NCBI RefSeq assembly: GCF_029023865.1
Contig: NZ_CP118969.1
Span: 62,001-126,000, forward strand
Reading direction: 5' to 3'
DNA length: 64,000 nt
Source: Lactococcus lactis
GTDB lineage: Bacteria; Bacillota; Bacilli; Lactobacillales; Streptococcaceae
Each line of letters starts with the position of its first letter. Position 1 is the stretch's first letter. A model generated the notes under the pieces. It made no database searches and was not told where the DNA came from. It saw nothing but the letters and a program-made list of their open reading frames with translations. The translations under genes were made by a program, and so were the position numbers. This document shows positions 25,014 to 32,464 of the stretch, piece after piece.

Positions 25014-25724
25014 ATGATGGATGATTCGTTTAAAAATTATTGGATGAATAAACTAAAATATTTTAGTTTATTCATTTTATTATTTGCTATTTATTGGTTT
25101 CCTGACGTTATTCTTGGTTATCCAGAAATATATTTAAAATCTCTAGTAGGATATGACCGACAAGCTACGGCTACTTGGATTTTTTTAGGAAATATGGCAA
25201 TTTCTCTTTTTTTAGGAATTTTAATTTGTTATAAATTAGGTTATTATAAAAATACACTATCTATTTTTAAAATAAAAAATATTTTATTTCTACTGTTTAC
25301 AACAATTGTTTTATTTATTATTTATTTTTTTACCTTTACCTACTATAATTCTCATTTTATAACACCTGGTATTGCTAAAGAACAGGCAGCTTATTCAAGG
25401 CAGATTGTATTTCCTTTTGTTCAATTTATTAGTTTTGCTATTTGTGCACCAATTTTTGAAGAAGCAGCTTTTCGAACAACAATTTACCGTTTCTTTAAAA
25501 ATGATAAAATTGCATTTATTGTTTCAAGTATTAGTTTTGCTTGGATGCATACGGGAGCAAATCCAATACTTATCGTTTACTTACCAATGTCAGTAGTATT
25601 AACATTGATTTATCATCGGAGAAGAGTATTAGGAGAAAGTATATTAGTTCATGGTTTAATGAATGCTTTATTACCAACAATTATTGTTCTTCTTCAAACG
25701 ATCACGGGACTATACTATTTATAA
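25014..25724 (+). CDS. CPBP intramembrane metalloprotease, copy 2 (putative immunity)
   Basis: 236 residues, about seven membrane segments. Seen: APIFEEAAFRTTIYRFF (motif 1), FAWMHTGANPILIVYLPMS (motif 2) and ILVHGLMNALLP (last His). 14 bases after peptide gene 2, with only a weak ribosome binding site, so probably coupled to it. Confidence 0.85.
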   Translation: MMDDSFKNYWMNKLKYFSLFILLFAIYWFPDVILGYPEIYLKSLVGYDRQATATWIFLGNMAISLFLGILICYKLGYYKNTLSIFKIKNILFLLFTTIVLFIIYFFTFTYYNSHFITPGIAKEQAAYSRQIVFPFVQFISFAICAPIFEEAAFRTTIYRFFKNDKIAFIVSSISFAWMHTGANPILIVYLPMSVVLTLIYHRRRVLGESILVHGLMNALLPTIIVLLQTITGLYYL

Positions 25725-25733
25725 ATATCTATC

Positions 25734-25860
25734 TTGATAAAATTATAGGGGAAGTGTCTAATTATTATTAAGCATAGAAGTGGAATGTGGTGGGTGGGGA
25801 CCATCCTTTGACACATGGAGTGGCCTCAATCTTCCTTGACTTCTTGCAATTCTTTGGATA
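25734..25860 (+). pseudogene. Decayed lcnD-tail and peptide module
   Basis: GATAAAATTATAGGGGAAGT (from 25735) resembles the lcnD 3' end. About 25 bases further on, an open stretch reads ECGGWGPSFDTWSGLNLP, close to the C-terminus of peptide 1 (GGGYGSSNDTWGG followed by NLP). The promoter, leader and start are gone. It is followed by the same CTCCATTT hairpin and a copy of the 150-residue membrane protein gene, so it mirrors the 20.3-21.4 kb module. Confidence 0.55.
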
Positions 25861-25886
25861 GCTAATTATTTTTTATCAAAAAAATT

Positions 25887-25922
25887 GAAAACTCCATTTT
25901 TATTTTTAAATGGAGTTTTTAT
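25887..25922 (+). terminator. Terminator of the decayed module
   Basis: AACTCCATTT and AAATGGAGTT pair, then TTTT; the same hairpin as at 20719-20754. The following 230 bases to 26149 hold no recognisable gene. Confidence 0.75.
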
Positions 25923-26149
25923 ATAAGGTAAGGCTTTGCAGACAATTCGCTTTATAGGTTGGTTATTTTTGCATATCCCCCCAAAAACGATATTTAGTAA
26001 GTCTTTATTTCGATCTCTGAATCAAGGTTTAGGACTGCACAAATTAGGTTGCATTGCAAAATTTAAAAATAGTTTGATTTCTAGAAAGCTTGAGAAGAAT
26101 AATATTTTGCAATGAGAACAGCAAAAATTAATGAAAGGACGAAAGCAAC

Positions 26150-26602
26150 ATGAACCCACTATTCAGTAGTTTGAAACGCTGGTTACTACTCATTTATACA
26201 ATATTTGCTACCATTATTACAGTAATTTATATCATGTTTAATTCAACTTTTTATAAATTAGATTTGGTTAAATACAACAATGATATTGATTATCATAATA
26301 AGATGAGTTCAATTTTATCAAAAGGGTTACTTCAGCTTAATGGTAATTTTGCTCAGCTAGATTCGTTTTTATTAATTTTTGTCTATGTACTAGGAATTTT
26401 GATTTGTTTTATTTCCTTACTATTAAATTGGAATACTTATAACAAAAGAACCTATACACCATTAATATCCATGTTAGGCTTTTGCTTACCCTTGACAGTT
26501 CATAATGGAGAAAATATTCTTTGGATGGTATTACTGGATTTAATAATTGCATTTGTAGGTAGTATTTTCTATATTTTTGCAATTGGTAAGACATACAATT
26601 AA
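26150..26602 (+). CDS. 150-residue membrane protein, candidate immunity protein (copy 2)
   Basis: A paralogue of the protein at 20904-21356, same length, with the invariant stretches VIYIMFNSTFYKLDLV and KRTYTPLISMLGF and four membrane segments. GAAAGGACG precedes the ATG. It follows the decayed peptide module, so it may be an orphan immunity gene. Strong terminator after it. Confidence 0.65.
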   Translation: MNPLFSSLKRWLLLIYTIFATIITVIYIMFNSTFYKLDLVKYNNDIDYHNKMSSILSKGLLQLNGNFAQLDSFLLIFVYVLGILICFISLLLNWNTYNKRTYTPLISMLGFCLPLTVHNGENILWMVLLDLIIAFVGSIFYIFAIGKTYN

Positions 26603-26653
26603 AAAAATGATAAATTTTATGATGTTTTTGAGTAATACTTAAATAAAAGTAAA

Positions 26654-26697
26654 AACCTAGTCTCTGATGATATGCGAATCAGAGACTGGTTTTTTTA
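26654..26697 (+). terminator. Strong terminator after copy 2 membrane protein
   Basis: CCTAGTCTCTGAT and ATCAGAGACTGG form a 12-13-bp stem followed by TTTTTTT. Confidence 0.9.
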
Positions 26698-26812
26698 TTG
26701 TACAAAAGAATCTAAGTATTCTCAAACTTCAATCCTTGATGGAATAAATTTCCCGTTCGCGCTCGGGAACTCAATCATGATAAGCAAATGAGTTTCTGTA
26801 TTCCATATACCT

Positions 26813-27475
26813 CTAATTTACCATTAAAAAGTTAACAAAAGTAATCAATAAGTTAAAGAATGAATGAAATACGATAGAGTCTGTTAGTATTCTTCTACGA
26901 TGATAGATAAACGTTACCGCCAAACTCATAGGTAGATAAATAAGAAAAACCCAGCTATAGCCACTATGCATAAATGTAAATAATAAACTGGAAAAAAAAA
27001 AAGCAATTTTATTATTGCTAAATATTTTATAAATCGATGCTCTAAAAATACTTTCTTCAAGTATTGGGGCAAGTAATGCAACTCCTAAGATTTTGCCAAA
27101 CCACAACAATGAACCCATTACACTATCTATTGCTATTTGGTTATCCATTCTTCCCAAATGATGGAACTGTATAAACTGGCTAAATAATATGTCTAATGCA
27201 ACTGAAGGTATTATCAGTATTAAGATTAATATAATATTCTTCCACTCTAACGTTCTCTTAGCGTTTTTGTAAAATCCATTTTTTATGCCTAACATTATAG
27301 CAATTAAAATAATCAACAGACCAATTAAAATGAAATTCACTGTAATTTTATTTGCAACTCCAAATAGATTTTGCCTTTCATTTTCATATTCTACGTAATA
27401 TAAAGGTACTTGTGAAAGAAATAGTAAAAATAGTGCTAATATAACTGTTTTAGATTTATTCCAAATATTTATCAT
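26813..27475 (-). CDS. CPBP intramembrane metalloprotease, copy 3
   Basis: 220 residues. Seen: APILEESIFRASIYKIF (motif 1), FTFMHSGYSWVFLIYLPMS (motif 2) and IVFHSFFNLLI. More similar to copy 1 than to copy 2 (shared FYKN...LEWKNI). AGAGGAAAA precedes the ATG. The leader has a strong hairpin (27505-27531). Confidence 0.85.
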   Translation of the reverse strand: MINIWNKSKTVILALFLLFLSQVPLYYVEYENERQNLFGVANKITVNFILIGLLIILIAIMLGIKNGFYKNAKRTLEWKNIILILILIIPSVALDILFSQFIQFHHLGRMDNQIAIDSVMGSLLWFGKILGVALLAPILEESIFRASIYKIFSNNKIAFFFSSLLFTFMHSGYSWVFLIYLPMSLAVTFIYHRRRILTDSIVFHSFFNLLITFVNFLMVN

Positions 27476-27504
27476 TTTTCCTCTTAATTTTTATTTAAAC
27501 GCAA

Positions 27505-27531
27505 ACTAAGGGAGAAAAGTCCTCCCTTAGT
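27505..27531 (-). terminator. Hairpin in the leader of CPBP copy 3
   Basis: ACTAAGGGAG and CTCCCTTAGT form a perfect 10-bp stem around a 7-base loop, 30 bases upstream of the CPBP start. The T-rich sequence after it is weak, so it may attenuate rather than terminate. The rest of 27476-27783 holds no gene. Confidence 0.6.
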
Positions 27532-27783
27532 AAAATTTGCCTTATTGATTCTTGTAAATTGTGTTACAAAAACTTGAGTGAGTTTTCATCAAAATGTGAA
27601 CTACACCTATACTATAACTACTTTGAAAAGTTGTCCATTACTAAAGATACAAATTTCTTATTTAAAATATCAATAAGCTTATCTCTCTTTATTAGTTTTC
27701 TCAACAAGCATCACTAGAAAATAAATCTAGGTCTGTCAACTCACATTTATAAGCATAGCTCAATTTTTTCATCAATCAATTAA

Positions 27784-27963
27784 TTACTTATTTTTATCGG
27801 AAAACGTTCTCTCTCTTTTCAAAAATCTAAATCGCGACCTATTTTTTTTCACTTTTGTATCAAGAAAATCCTTTTCTCTTAAATTTTCTTCAACATCTTT
27901 AATTATAGGTTCTTTCATAATTCTTCGGTCATTAACATCTTTAAAGTTGAACCCAAAACCCAT
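27784..27963 (-). CDS. 59-residue basic protein downstream of peptide 3
   Basis: ATG 27963 behind a perfect AAGGAGGG, 20 bases after the stop of peptide gene 3. Reads MGFGFNFKDVNDRRIMKEP, IIKDVEENLREKDFLDTKVK and KNRSRFRFLKRERTFSDKNK. Highly charged, basic at the C-terminus, no membrane segment and no family known to me. Translation is almost certain from the ribosome binding site. An immunity role is only positional inference. Confidence 0.55.
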   Translation of the reverse strand: MGFGFNFKDVNDRRIMKEPIIKDVEENLREKDFLDTKVKKNRSRFRFLKRERTFSDKNK

Positions 27964-27983
27964 GGGAATTCCCTCCTTTTAGA

Positions 27984-28163
27984 CTAGTGAGTAGCATTAT
28001 AAAAGCTACTATATGCGTCTGAAAAATTAGATTGTTTCAAGCTCCACCACCAAGGAGTTGATTGTCCTCTCCAACCAGGCATATCTGGAATTGGTAAATA
28101 ACCACCACTAATTTTTTCAAGTTCTTCATCTATAATAACTTCAAAATTCAATTGATTTTCCAT
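27984..28163 (-). CDS. Lactococcin-type double-glycine peptide 3
   Basis: 59 residues. Leader MENQLNFEVIIDEELEKISGG, mature part YLPIPDMPGWRGQSTPWWWS and LKQSNFSDAYSSFYNATH. AAAGGAG ribosome binding site. The mature part (38 residues, tryptophan-rich, no Cys) matches no bacteriocin I know. A 59-residue protein gene follows. Confidence 0.78.
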   Translation of the reverse strand: MENQLNFEVIIDEELEKISGGYLPIPDMPGWRGQSTPWWWSLKQSNFSDAYSSFYNATH

Positions 28164-28193
28164 TTGTGATTCTCCTTTATATTTTATAATGTC

Positions 28194-28222
28194 ATTATAC
28201 TCTGATTAAATCGAAAACGCAA
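28194..28222 (-). promoter_or_regulatory. Bacteriocin-type promoter of peptide gene 3
   Basis: Minus strand: TTGCGT (28222-28217), 17-base spacer, TATAAT (28199-28194), then GACATTATAA, matching the promoter at 20477-20506. Upstream, TTGTGAGAAAATT echoes TTGTGCGAAAATT there. Confidence 0.7.
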
Positions 28223-28273
28223 CAATTTTCTCACAATTCAAAATTATCACTAATAATACATAATACTTAGTTT

Positions 28274-28339
28274 CCCTTTCCCATAACTTTATCTAAAAAC
28301 TTATTTCAATTACTTTTTGGATAAAATTATAGGGAAAGG
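28274..28339. repeat. Two lcnD-tail fragments in opposite orientation
   Basis: The right arm (28312-28339, plus strand) reads ACTTTTTGGATAAAATTATA, close to the last codons of lcnD. The left arm (28274-28300) is the same sequence reversed (minus strand GTTTTTAGATAAAGTTATGG). The left copy leads into peptide gene 3 on the minus strand; the right copy leads into the lactococcin B relic on the plus strand. Confidence 0.75.
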
Positions 28340-28424
28340 TAATCAGTAGAATCGATAACATTTGTTAATAAATTTATTACTTGACTTAACTATAATAAAT
28401 TTATCGAATTAAAAGGGAGAAGGC

Positions 28425-28567
28425 TTGCAGTATATCATGAGTGCTGGACCATATACTTGGTATAAAGATACTAGAACAGGAAAAACAATATGTAAAAACA
28501 AACAACTGACACAGCAAGTCATACATTTGGTGTAATGGCAGAAGGATGGGGCAAAACATTCCACTAA
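28425..28567 (+). pseudogene. lcnB: Lactococcin B structural gene relic
   Basis: Reads LQYIMSAGPYTWYKDTRTGK and TICK, then shifts frame and continues as TTDTASHTFGVMAEGWGKTF and H, ending at TAA 28565-28567. This is the mature part of lactococcin B with a few substitutions. The leader, GG site and start are missing and the frames differ by two (extra A bases near 28494-28500). The peptide cannot be made. Confidence 0.88.
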
Positions 28568-28596
28568 TAAAAAAAGATATCCGAGGTTTAAAGTTT

Positions 28597-28871
28597 ATGA
28601 AAAAGAAAGTCGATACAGAAAAACAAATTACTTCTTGGGCATCTGGCTTAGCTTCCAAAAATGAAACAAATGTTCAAGAAAAATTAATACTATCTTCTTA
28701 TATTCAGAACATCGAAAACCATGTTTACTTTCCAAAAGCAATGATTTCTTTAGAAAAAAATTATGAGACCAAAATAATATTTGCGCCTTATCAAAAGAAG
28801 TCAATCAGTTTTATTTTAAAGTTGTTGAAGTAAATCAAAGAAAAGCCTGGATGGTAGGTTTGATAGTTTAA
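28597..28871 (+). pseudogene. lciB: Lactococcin B immunity gene relic
   Basis: ATG 28597 reads MKKKVDTEKQITSWASGLAS through NHVYFPKAMISLEKN, the lactococcin B immunity protein as I remember it (about 91 residues). The frame then shifts at an A7 run near 28755 and ends at 28831-28833. The original frame resumes beyond an in-frame TGA as DQNNICALSKEVNQFYFK and ends MVGLIV at 28869. A 79-residue variant protein could still be made, but its C-terminus is replaced. Confidence 0.85.
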
Positions 28872-28907
28872 TTATCATAGAATTATTGATTCTAATTTTA
28901 TTGTTTT

Positions 28908-28937
28908 AAGAAGCTCCTTTGTAGAGGAGCTTTTTTT
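28908..28937 (+). terminator. Terminator after the lcnB/lciB relic
   Basis: AAGCTCC and GAGGAGCTT pair around TTTGTA, then TTTTTTT. Confidence 0.8.
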
Positions 28938-29006
28938 ATCTTTTCATAAGTAGCATCTAGTATCATTTGATAAGTGTACAAATTCACATTTTTACCCAGA
29001 AAGCGC

Positions 29007-29035
29007 TTGCATTTGGTTTGGAGTAGGAATACAAT
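29007..29035 (+). promoter_or_regulatory. Promoter of peptide gene 4
   Basis: TTGCAT (29007-29012), 17-base spacer, TACAAT (29030-29035). Confidence 0.6.
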
Positions 29036-29065
29036 AAAAGTATAGAAATTAAAGGAGATGGCATT

Positions 29066-29248
29066 ATGAAAAACATAACAGATTTTGAACAACTATTTTT
29101 AGAAAACTTCAATGAACTTACAGAAGAAGAATTATTGCAAACAAATGGAGGGGGTTTGATCGATTGGGTTATGAAAAATCAAGGAACGATGCACGCAATT
29201 GGAGATATTTCTACTCAACTTGAAGCTTTAGGCGGACATGGACGTTAA
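29066..29248 (+). CDS. Double-glycine leader peptide 4
   Basis: 60 residues behind AAAGGAG. The leader MKNITDFEQLFLENFNELTE plus EELLQTNGG is of the long type, different from the lactococcin leaders around it. The mature part starts after GG: GLIDWVMKNQGTMHAIGDIS, TQLEALGGHGR. It is helical, has no Cys, and is not a peptide I recognise. The downstream gene overlaps or abuts its end. Confidence 0.75.
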   Translation: MKNITDFEQLFLENFNELTEEELLQTNGGGLIDWVMKNQGTMHAIGDISTQLEALGGHGR

Positions 29249-29249
29249 T

Positions 29250-29504
29250 ATGAAAGTAAAACATGGGAATGTTATTGTGGATGCTTGGAAAATTTCCAAG
29301 CAATATGACGAAGATTGGGTTGTTGAGGGATTTGAGACCAGAAAAATATATTGGCAAAAAAATAACTCTGACCTCTTGTGTGTTCCTCAAGCCTGGTCAA
29401 CAGCAGTTGGAAAACTAGGAGAATATTTGGTTTACAAAGATAAAGAATATCTAGTTGTCTCAAATAAAACTTTTAGTAAAGAATATGTTCTTTTTGAGAA
29501 TTAA
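29250..29504 (+). CDS. 84-residue protein paired with peptide 4 (putative immunity)
   Basis: Starts at ATG 29250 (MKVKHGNVIVDAWKISKQYD) right after the peptide stop; an alternative ATG at 29238 would overlap the peptide gene by 11 bases. Soluble, Trp- and Tyr-rich, ending EYLVVSNKTFSKEYVLFEN. No known family. Tight coupling to the peptide gene suggests immunity. A strong terminator follows. Confidence 0.55.
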   Translation: MKVKHGNVIVDAWKISKQYDEDWVVEGFETRKIYWQKNNSDLLCVPQAWSTAVGKLGEYLVYKDKEYLVVSNKTFSKEYVLFEN

Positions 29505-29508
29505 TAAT

Positions 29509-29539
29509 TAAAAGCTCTTTTTAAAGAGCTTTTTAAGAT
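29509..29539 (+). terminator. Terminator after the peptide 4 pair
   Basis: AAAAGCTC and GAGCTTTT pair around TTTTTAAA, then TTAAG. Confidence 0.75.
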
Positions 29540-29554
29540 GAAAGAAATTTATAT

Positions 29555-30793
29555 ATGATAGATGAATTTTTAAAAGAAATAAATAAAGTAATTCCACTAA
29601 TTAAAAATAACGTTATAGTTGATAAAATAAAAGAAATAAAAAAATCCGAGACTATTTTGCTAAACTGCTTAGAATATTACCAGAGAACAACACTTGGTTT
29701 AGTAATGATAGTAAAAAATCAAGAAGACTTGGTTTCTGATGTTCTTAAAACAGCCAAATCTTTTAACTTAGATAGTTATGTAGTTGTTGACACAGGTTCT
29801 TCTGATAAAACAGTTGAAAATTTATTGGAATTAAATTTTGTCAGAACAGAGTATTTACATTGGGAAGAAAATTATGGATTAATGAGAAATAGAGCAGCAG
29901 AATTTTCATCAATGGATTGGGTTTTGACCTTAGATTCTGATGAAGTATTCTTGACTGAGCCCTTAGATTTAAAAGTTTTAGTATCAGTTTTATATATTGT
30001 ATTAGAAAAACCTTTTGCAATAAATTTTGAACAACATTATAATAAATCTTCAAAATATGGTATCCCTGATCGTATCTATTCTCGAAAACAGAAAATTTTG
30101 TTGGCTTGGTACACGAGGAGCTGCGAAATAAAGAGACAAAAGAAGCTGTAATGAGTATTGATACTAGAATTCAAATAATAAATAAAGGTTCTGAAACAAA
30201 GCAGGTGATTAAATTTGATAAAGAAGAAAGATATAAAAATCTTTTATTTCAGATGATTGAAATAGAGCCTGATAATCCTAGATGGGTAGCTTTTCTCTCA
30301 AATAGAGCTATTGAAGCTTTAATAATTAATGAACAATATGAAAAATTAATATGTAAACATTTATTTATAACCAATAAATATTCAAAACGGATAGGGAATT
30401 TAAAAATTCATAAATATACTAAAATGCTACTGGAAAAGTATATTTCATATTTAATTTTGTGGAAAAACTACGACAAAGCCAATGAACTATTGAAAGTTGG
30501 TTTATTATTATATCCGAATAATATGGCATTCATATTTTTCAAGGGAATGATTCAAATTGAGAGTGTTAAAGATTTAAGTAAAACTTATCTAATTAGAGAT
30601 TTAAAAAAAATATATAGAATCTGATAAGCAGACTCTATGTGATTCAAGCTATAGAGATACCCAAAGTTTAGAATTAATTATTGCAGAACTTAATGAGCTT
30701 GCTGGTAAAAAGAAAGTGGCTAAAAAAATTATAACAGAAATTAACGATGATAATTTGAAATATTTTTGGGATCAATGGAATGATAATCTTTAG
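29555..30793 (+). pseudogene. Family 2 glycosyltransferase with TPR-like C-terminus, frameshifted
   Basis: About 413 codons in three frames. Part 1 (from ATG 29555): GLVMIVKNQEDLVSDVLKTA, YVVVDTGSSDKTVENLL, NYGLMRNRAAEFSSMDWVL and TLDSDEVFL (nucleotide-sugar site with the DxD-type motif). Part 2 (from about 30106): GLVHEELRNKETKEAVMS and a helical repeat region to about 30610. Part 3: SDKQTLCDSSYRDTQSLELI to the stop at 30791-30793. Shifts lie near 30075-30105 and at the A8 run near 30603-30610. Size and layout resemble the SunS-like glycosyltransferases of glycocin clusters, but that link is only a suggestion. It follows peptide 4 directly. Confidence 0.7.
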
Positions 30794-30844
30794 GAGCAAA
30801 ATCTTTAAAGTGATATTTCTTATTCCAACATCCGATGTAATTTA

Positions 30845-30884
30845 TAAATGAAAAAAGATAGGCGAAAATCTTGCCTATCTTTTG
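30845..30884 (+). terminator. Terminator after the glycosyltransferase relic
   Basis: AAAGATAGGC and GCCTATCTTT form a perfect 10-bp stem. Confidence 0.85.
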
Positions 30885-31013
30885 GTTAGTAGAATGAGAC
30901 ATTGGTCATATGAATATCGCTACATTGTTATTAATATCTTAGACAAGTTAAATTCTATTCTATTCACCTATATTTAGTTTATGATAAGTAAAGATTAAAC
31001 TTACTGTGATAAC

Positions 31014-31316
31014 TTATTTGCTTTCAAAGTTTGACCATCCATACAGAGAACCACCAGTACCTGGATTTACCAACATTCTTTTCTGTGCCTCTGAAAAAAA
31101 ATACTGCACATCAGATGAATGAGCAAGATACTGCAAACTAGAAATCAATTCACTAATTTGAGGATCAAAATTTCGACCACTTTCAATATTTTTTTTAGCT
31201 ATCAAAAAACATTTTCTTTCTTCAATGGAAAGTTTATCTCTAGATAAAATTTGATTAATAATGTTGAATAAATCTCTCTGGTTATCTTTTAAATTTGGAA
31301 AAATATATTTTGTCAT
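31014..31316 (-). CDS. Putative bacteriocin immunity protein
   Basis: 100 residues, soluble and largely helical (LKDNQRDLFNIINQILSRDK, LSIEERKCFLIAKKNIESGR, ISELISSLQYLAHSS). It resembles the four-helix enterocin A/pediocin-type immunity proteins in size and pattern. It starts one base after the stop of peptide gene 5, so it is translationally coupled to it. The C-terminus (NPGTGGSLYGWSNFESK) is flexible, as in that family. Confidence 0.65.
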   Translation of the reverse strand: MTKYIFPNLKDNQRDLFNIINQILSRDKLSIEERKCFLIAKKNIESGRNFDPQISELISSLQYLAHSSDVQYFFSEAQKRMLVNPGTGGSLYGWSNFESK

Positions 31317-31317
31317 T

Positions 31318-31485
31318 TTAACCTAAACCACCCATCCATTTAGGTAATTGTTTGGGATTTCCATCATTATGACCATTGAGCCAATGAAGAACATCATTCA
31401 TGCTTTGGTTATTAGGGTATCCTCCTCCAACAATTTTGGCAAGTTCGTCATCAGAAATAGCCTCAAAATTTAATCGATTTTCCAT
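31318..31485 (-). CDS. Lactococcin-type double-glycine peptide 5
   Basis: 55 residues behind AAAAGGAG. Leader MENRLNFEAISDDELAKIVG plus G, mature part GYPNNQSMNDVLHWLNGHND, GNPKQLPKWMGGLG. No cysteines and no YGNGV motif, so not a pediocin. Cognate immunity gene directly downstream. I know no match. Confidence 0.78.
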   Translation of the reverse strand: MENRLNFEAISDDELAKIVGGGYPNNQSMNDVLHWLNGHNDGNPKQLPKWMGGLG

Positions 31486-32051
31486 AATAATCTCCTTTTC
31501 TTAATATCACTATTTTAATACTATTCGTTCCATCTTTCATTAGCATACGTTACACATCAATGTTGTCTTAATATTATTCTATTTTTATAATTAATCAAGC
31601 CTACCTATCTATACTATAAGGTAAGAGTAAATCACTATTTTGATAGATATATATTCTGATAAGGGTTCATTTTTGAAGGGGATGCTTGTTGTAACTAATT
31701 TTTTATTCTCATGTCTAAAATTTTTCACAACACTATTTTCTTCATTAAAAAAACACAATAGTGGAAAAATAGGAGAAATGGAGCGAGTGGTTAAAATCAG
31801 CTCATAACTTAACAGTTATGGCTATTTTATATCTAGTTTTGAATTTTTTGAAAAAAGTTAAGAGAAGGTAAAATGAAGAAAAAATCCACTTCCTTATGTG
31901 GAGGTGGATTTGATTACCCAAATATAAATTTCTCAAAGGTAGAGAAAAAGGTAGAGATTCAATTGATTTTTATTGAAATGTAATGAAAGTCAAGTTTTTT
32001 CAAACACCTCTAAATCAATATTTTACAAGTCTATTGACTCGTAACGAATCC
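31486..32051. other. Intergenic right edge of the bacteriocin island
   Basis: 566 AT-rich bases with no supported gene. It contains the promoter region of peptide 5 and a small ATAACT...AGTTAT hairpin near 31805-31820. A plus-strand open frame here is antisense to rpmG and is not credible. Confidence 0.4.
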
Positions 32052-32201
32052 TTATTTAACTTCTTTAAAGATTACGTGTTTACGCAATTTTTTAGAGTAT
32101 TTTTTAAGTTCCAATTTGTCTGGAGTGTTGCGTTTGTTCTTTTGAGTAAGGTACAGACGTTCACCAGATTCTTTGTGTTCAAGTGTAATATTTACGCGCA
32201 T
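32052..32201 (-). CDS. rpmG: 50S ribosomal protein L33
   Basis: 49 residues, [49 protein letters not shown]. This is the usual length of L33. No Cys pairs, so the zinc-independent form. AAAGGGA precedes the ATG; 29 bases downstream of rpmF, so one transcript. Confidence 0.95.
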   Translation of the reverse strand: MRVNITLEHKESGERLYLTQKNKRNTPDKLELKKYSKKLRKHVIFKEVK

Positions 32202-32230
32202 GATAGTCCCTTTCTATAACTTTTGTCGAA

Positions 32231-32404
32231 TTATTTAGTGTCGCGAACTTTGCGGCCTTTGTAGTAGCCTTTAAGTGAAACGCGATGTGAGTGACGGTAG
32301 TCACCAGTAGTTTCGTCAAAAGTAACAGTTGGAGCTGTCAATTTGTAATGTGTACGACGACGGTTTTTCTTTGCTGATGAAGTGTGACGTGCAGGTACTG
32401 CCAT
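32231..32404 (-). CDS. rpmF: 50S ribosomal protein L32
   Basis: 57 residues from ATG 32404, behind [25 protein letters not shown] through [20 protein letters not shown]. Upstream in-frame starts lack ribosome binding sites. No Cys ribbon, so the zinc-free paralogue, consistent with the neighbouring L33. Confidence 0.95.
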   Translation of the reverse strand: MAVPARHTSSAKKNRRRTHYKLTAPTVTFDETTGDYRHSHRVSLKGYYKGRKVRDTK

Positions 32405-32464
32405 TGTTTTTTTCCTCCGTAGAATTTTATCTCGTTCTTGCAGAGTGCAAAAACGTACTTTATT

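Noticed and set aside
28401-28658. 85-residue minus-strand ORF
   Set aside because: Antisense to the lactococcin B relic and lciB, with no ribosome binding site; a shadow frame.
31983-32219. 78-residue plus-strand ORF
   Set aside because: Lies antisense to rpmG and its leader, has no ribosome binding site and no plausible protein features.
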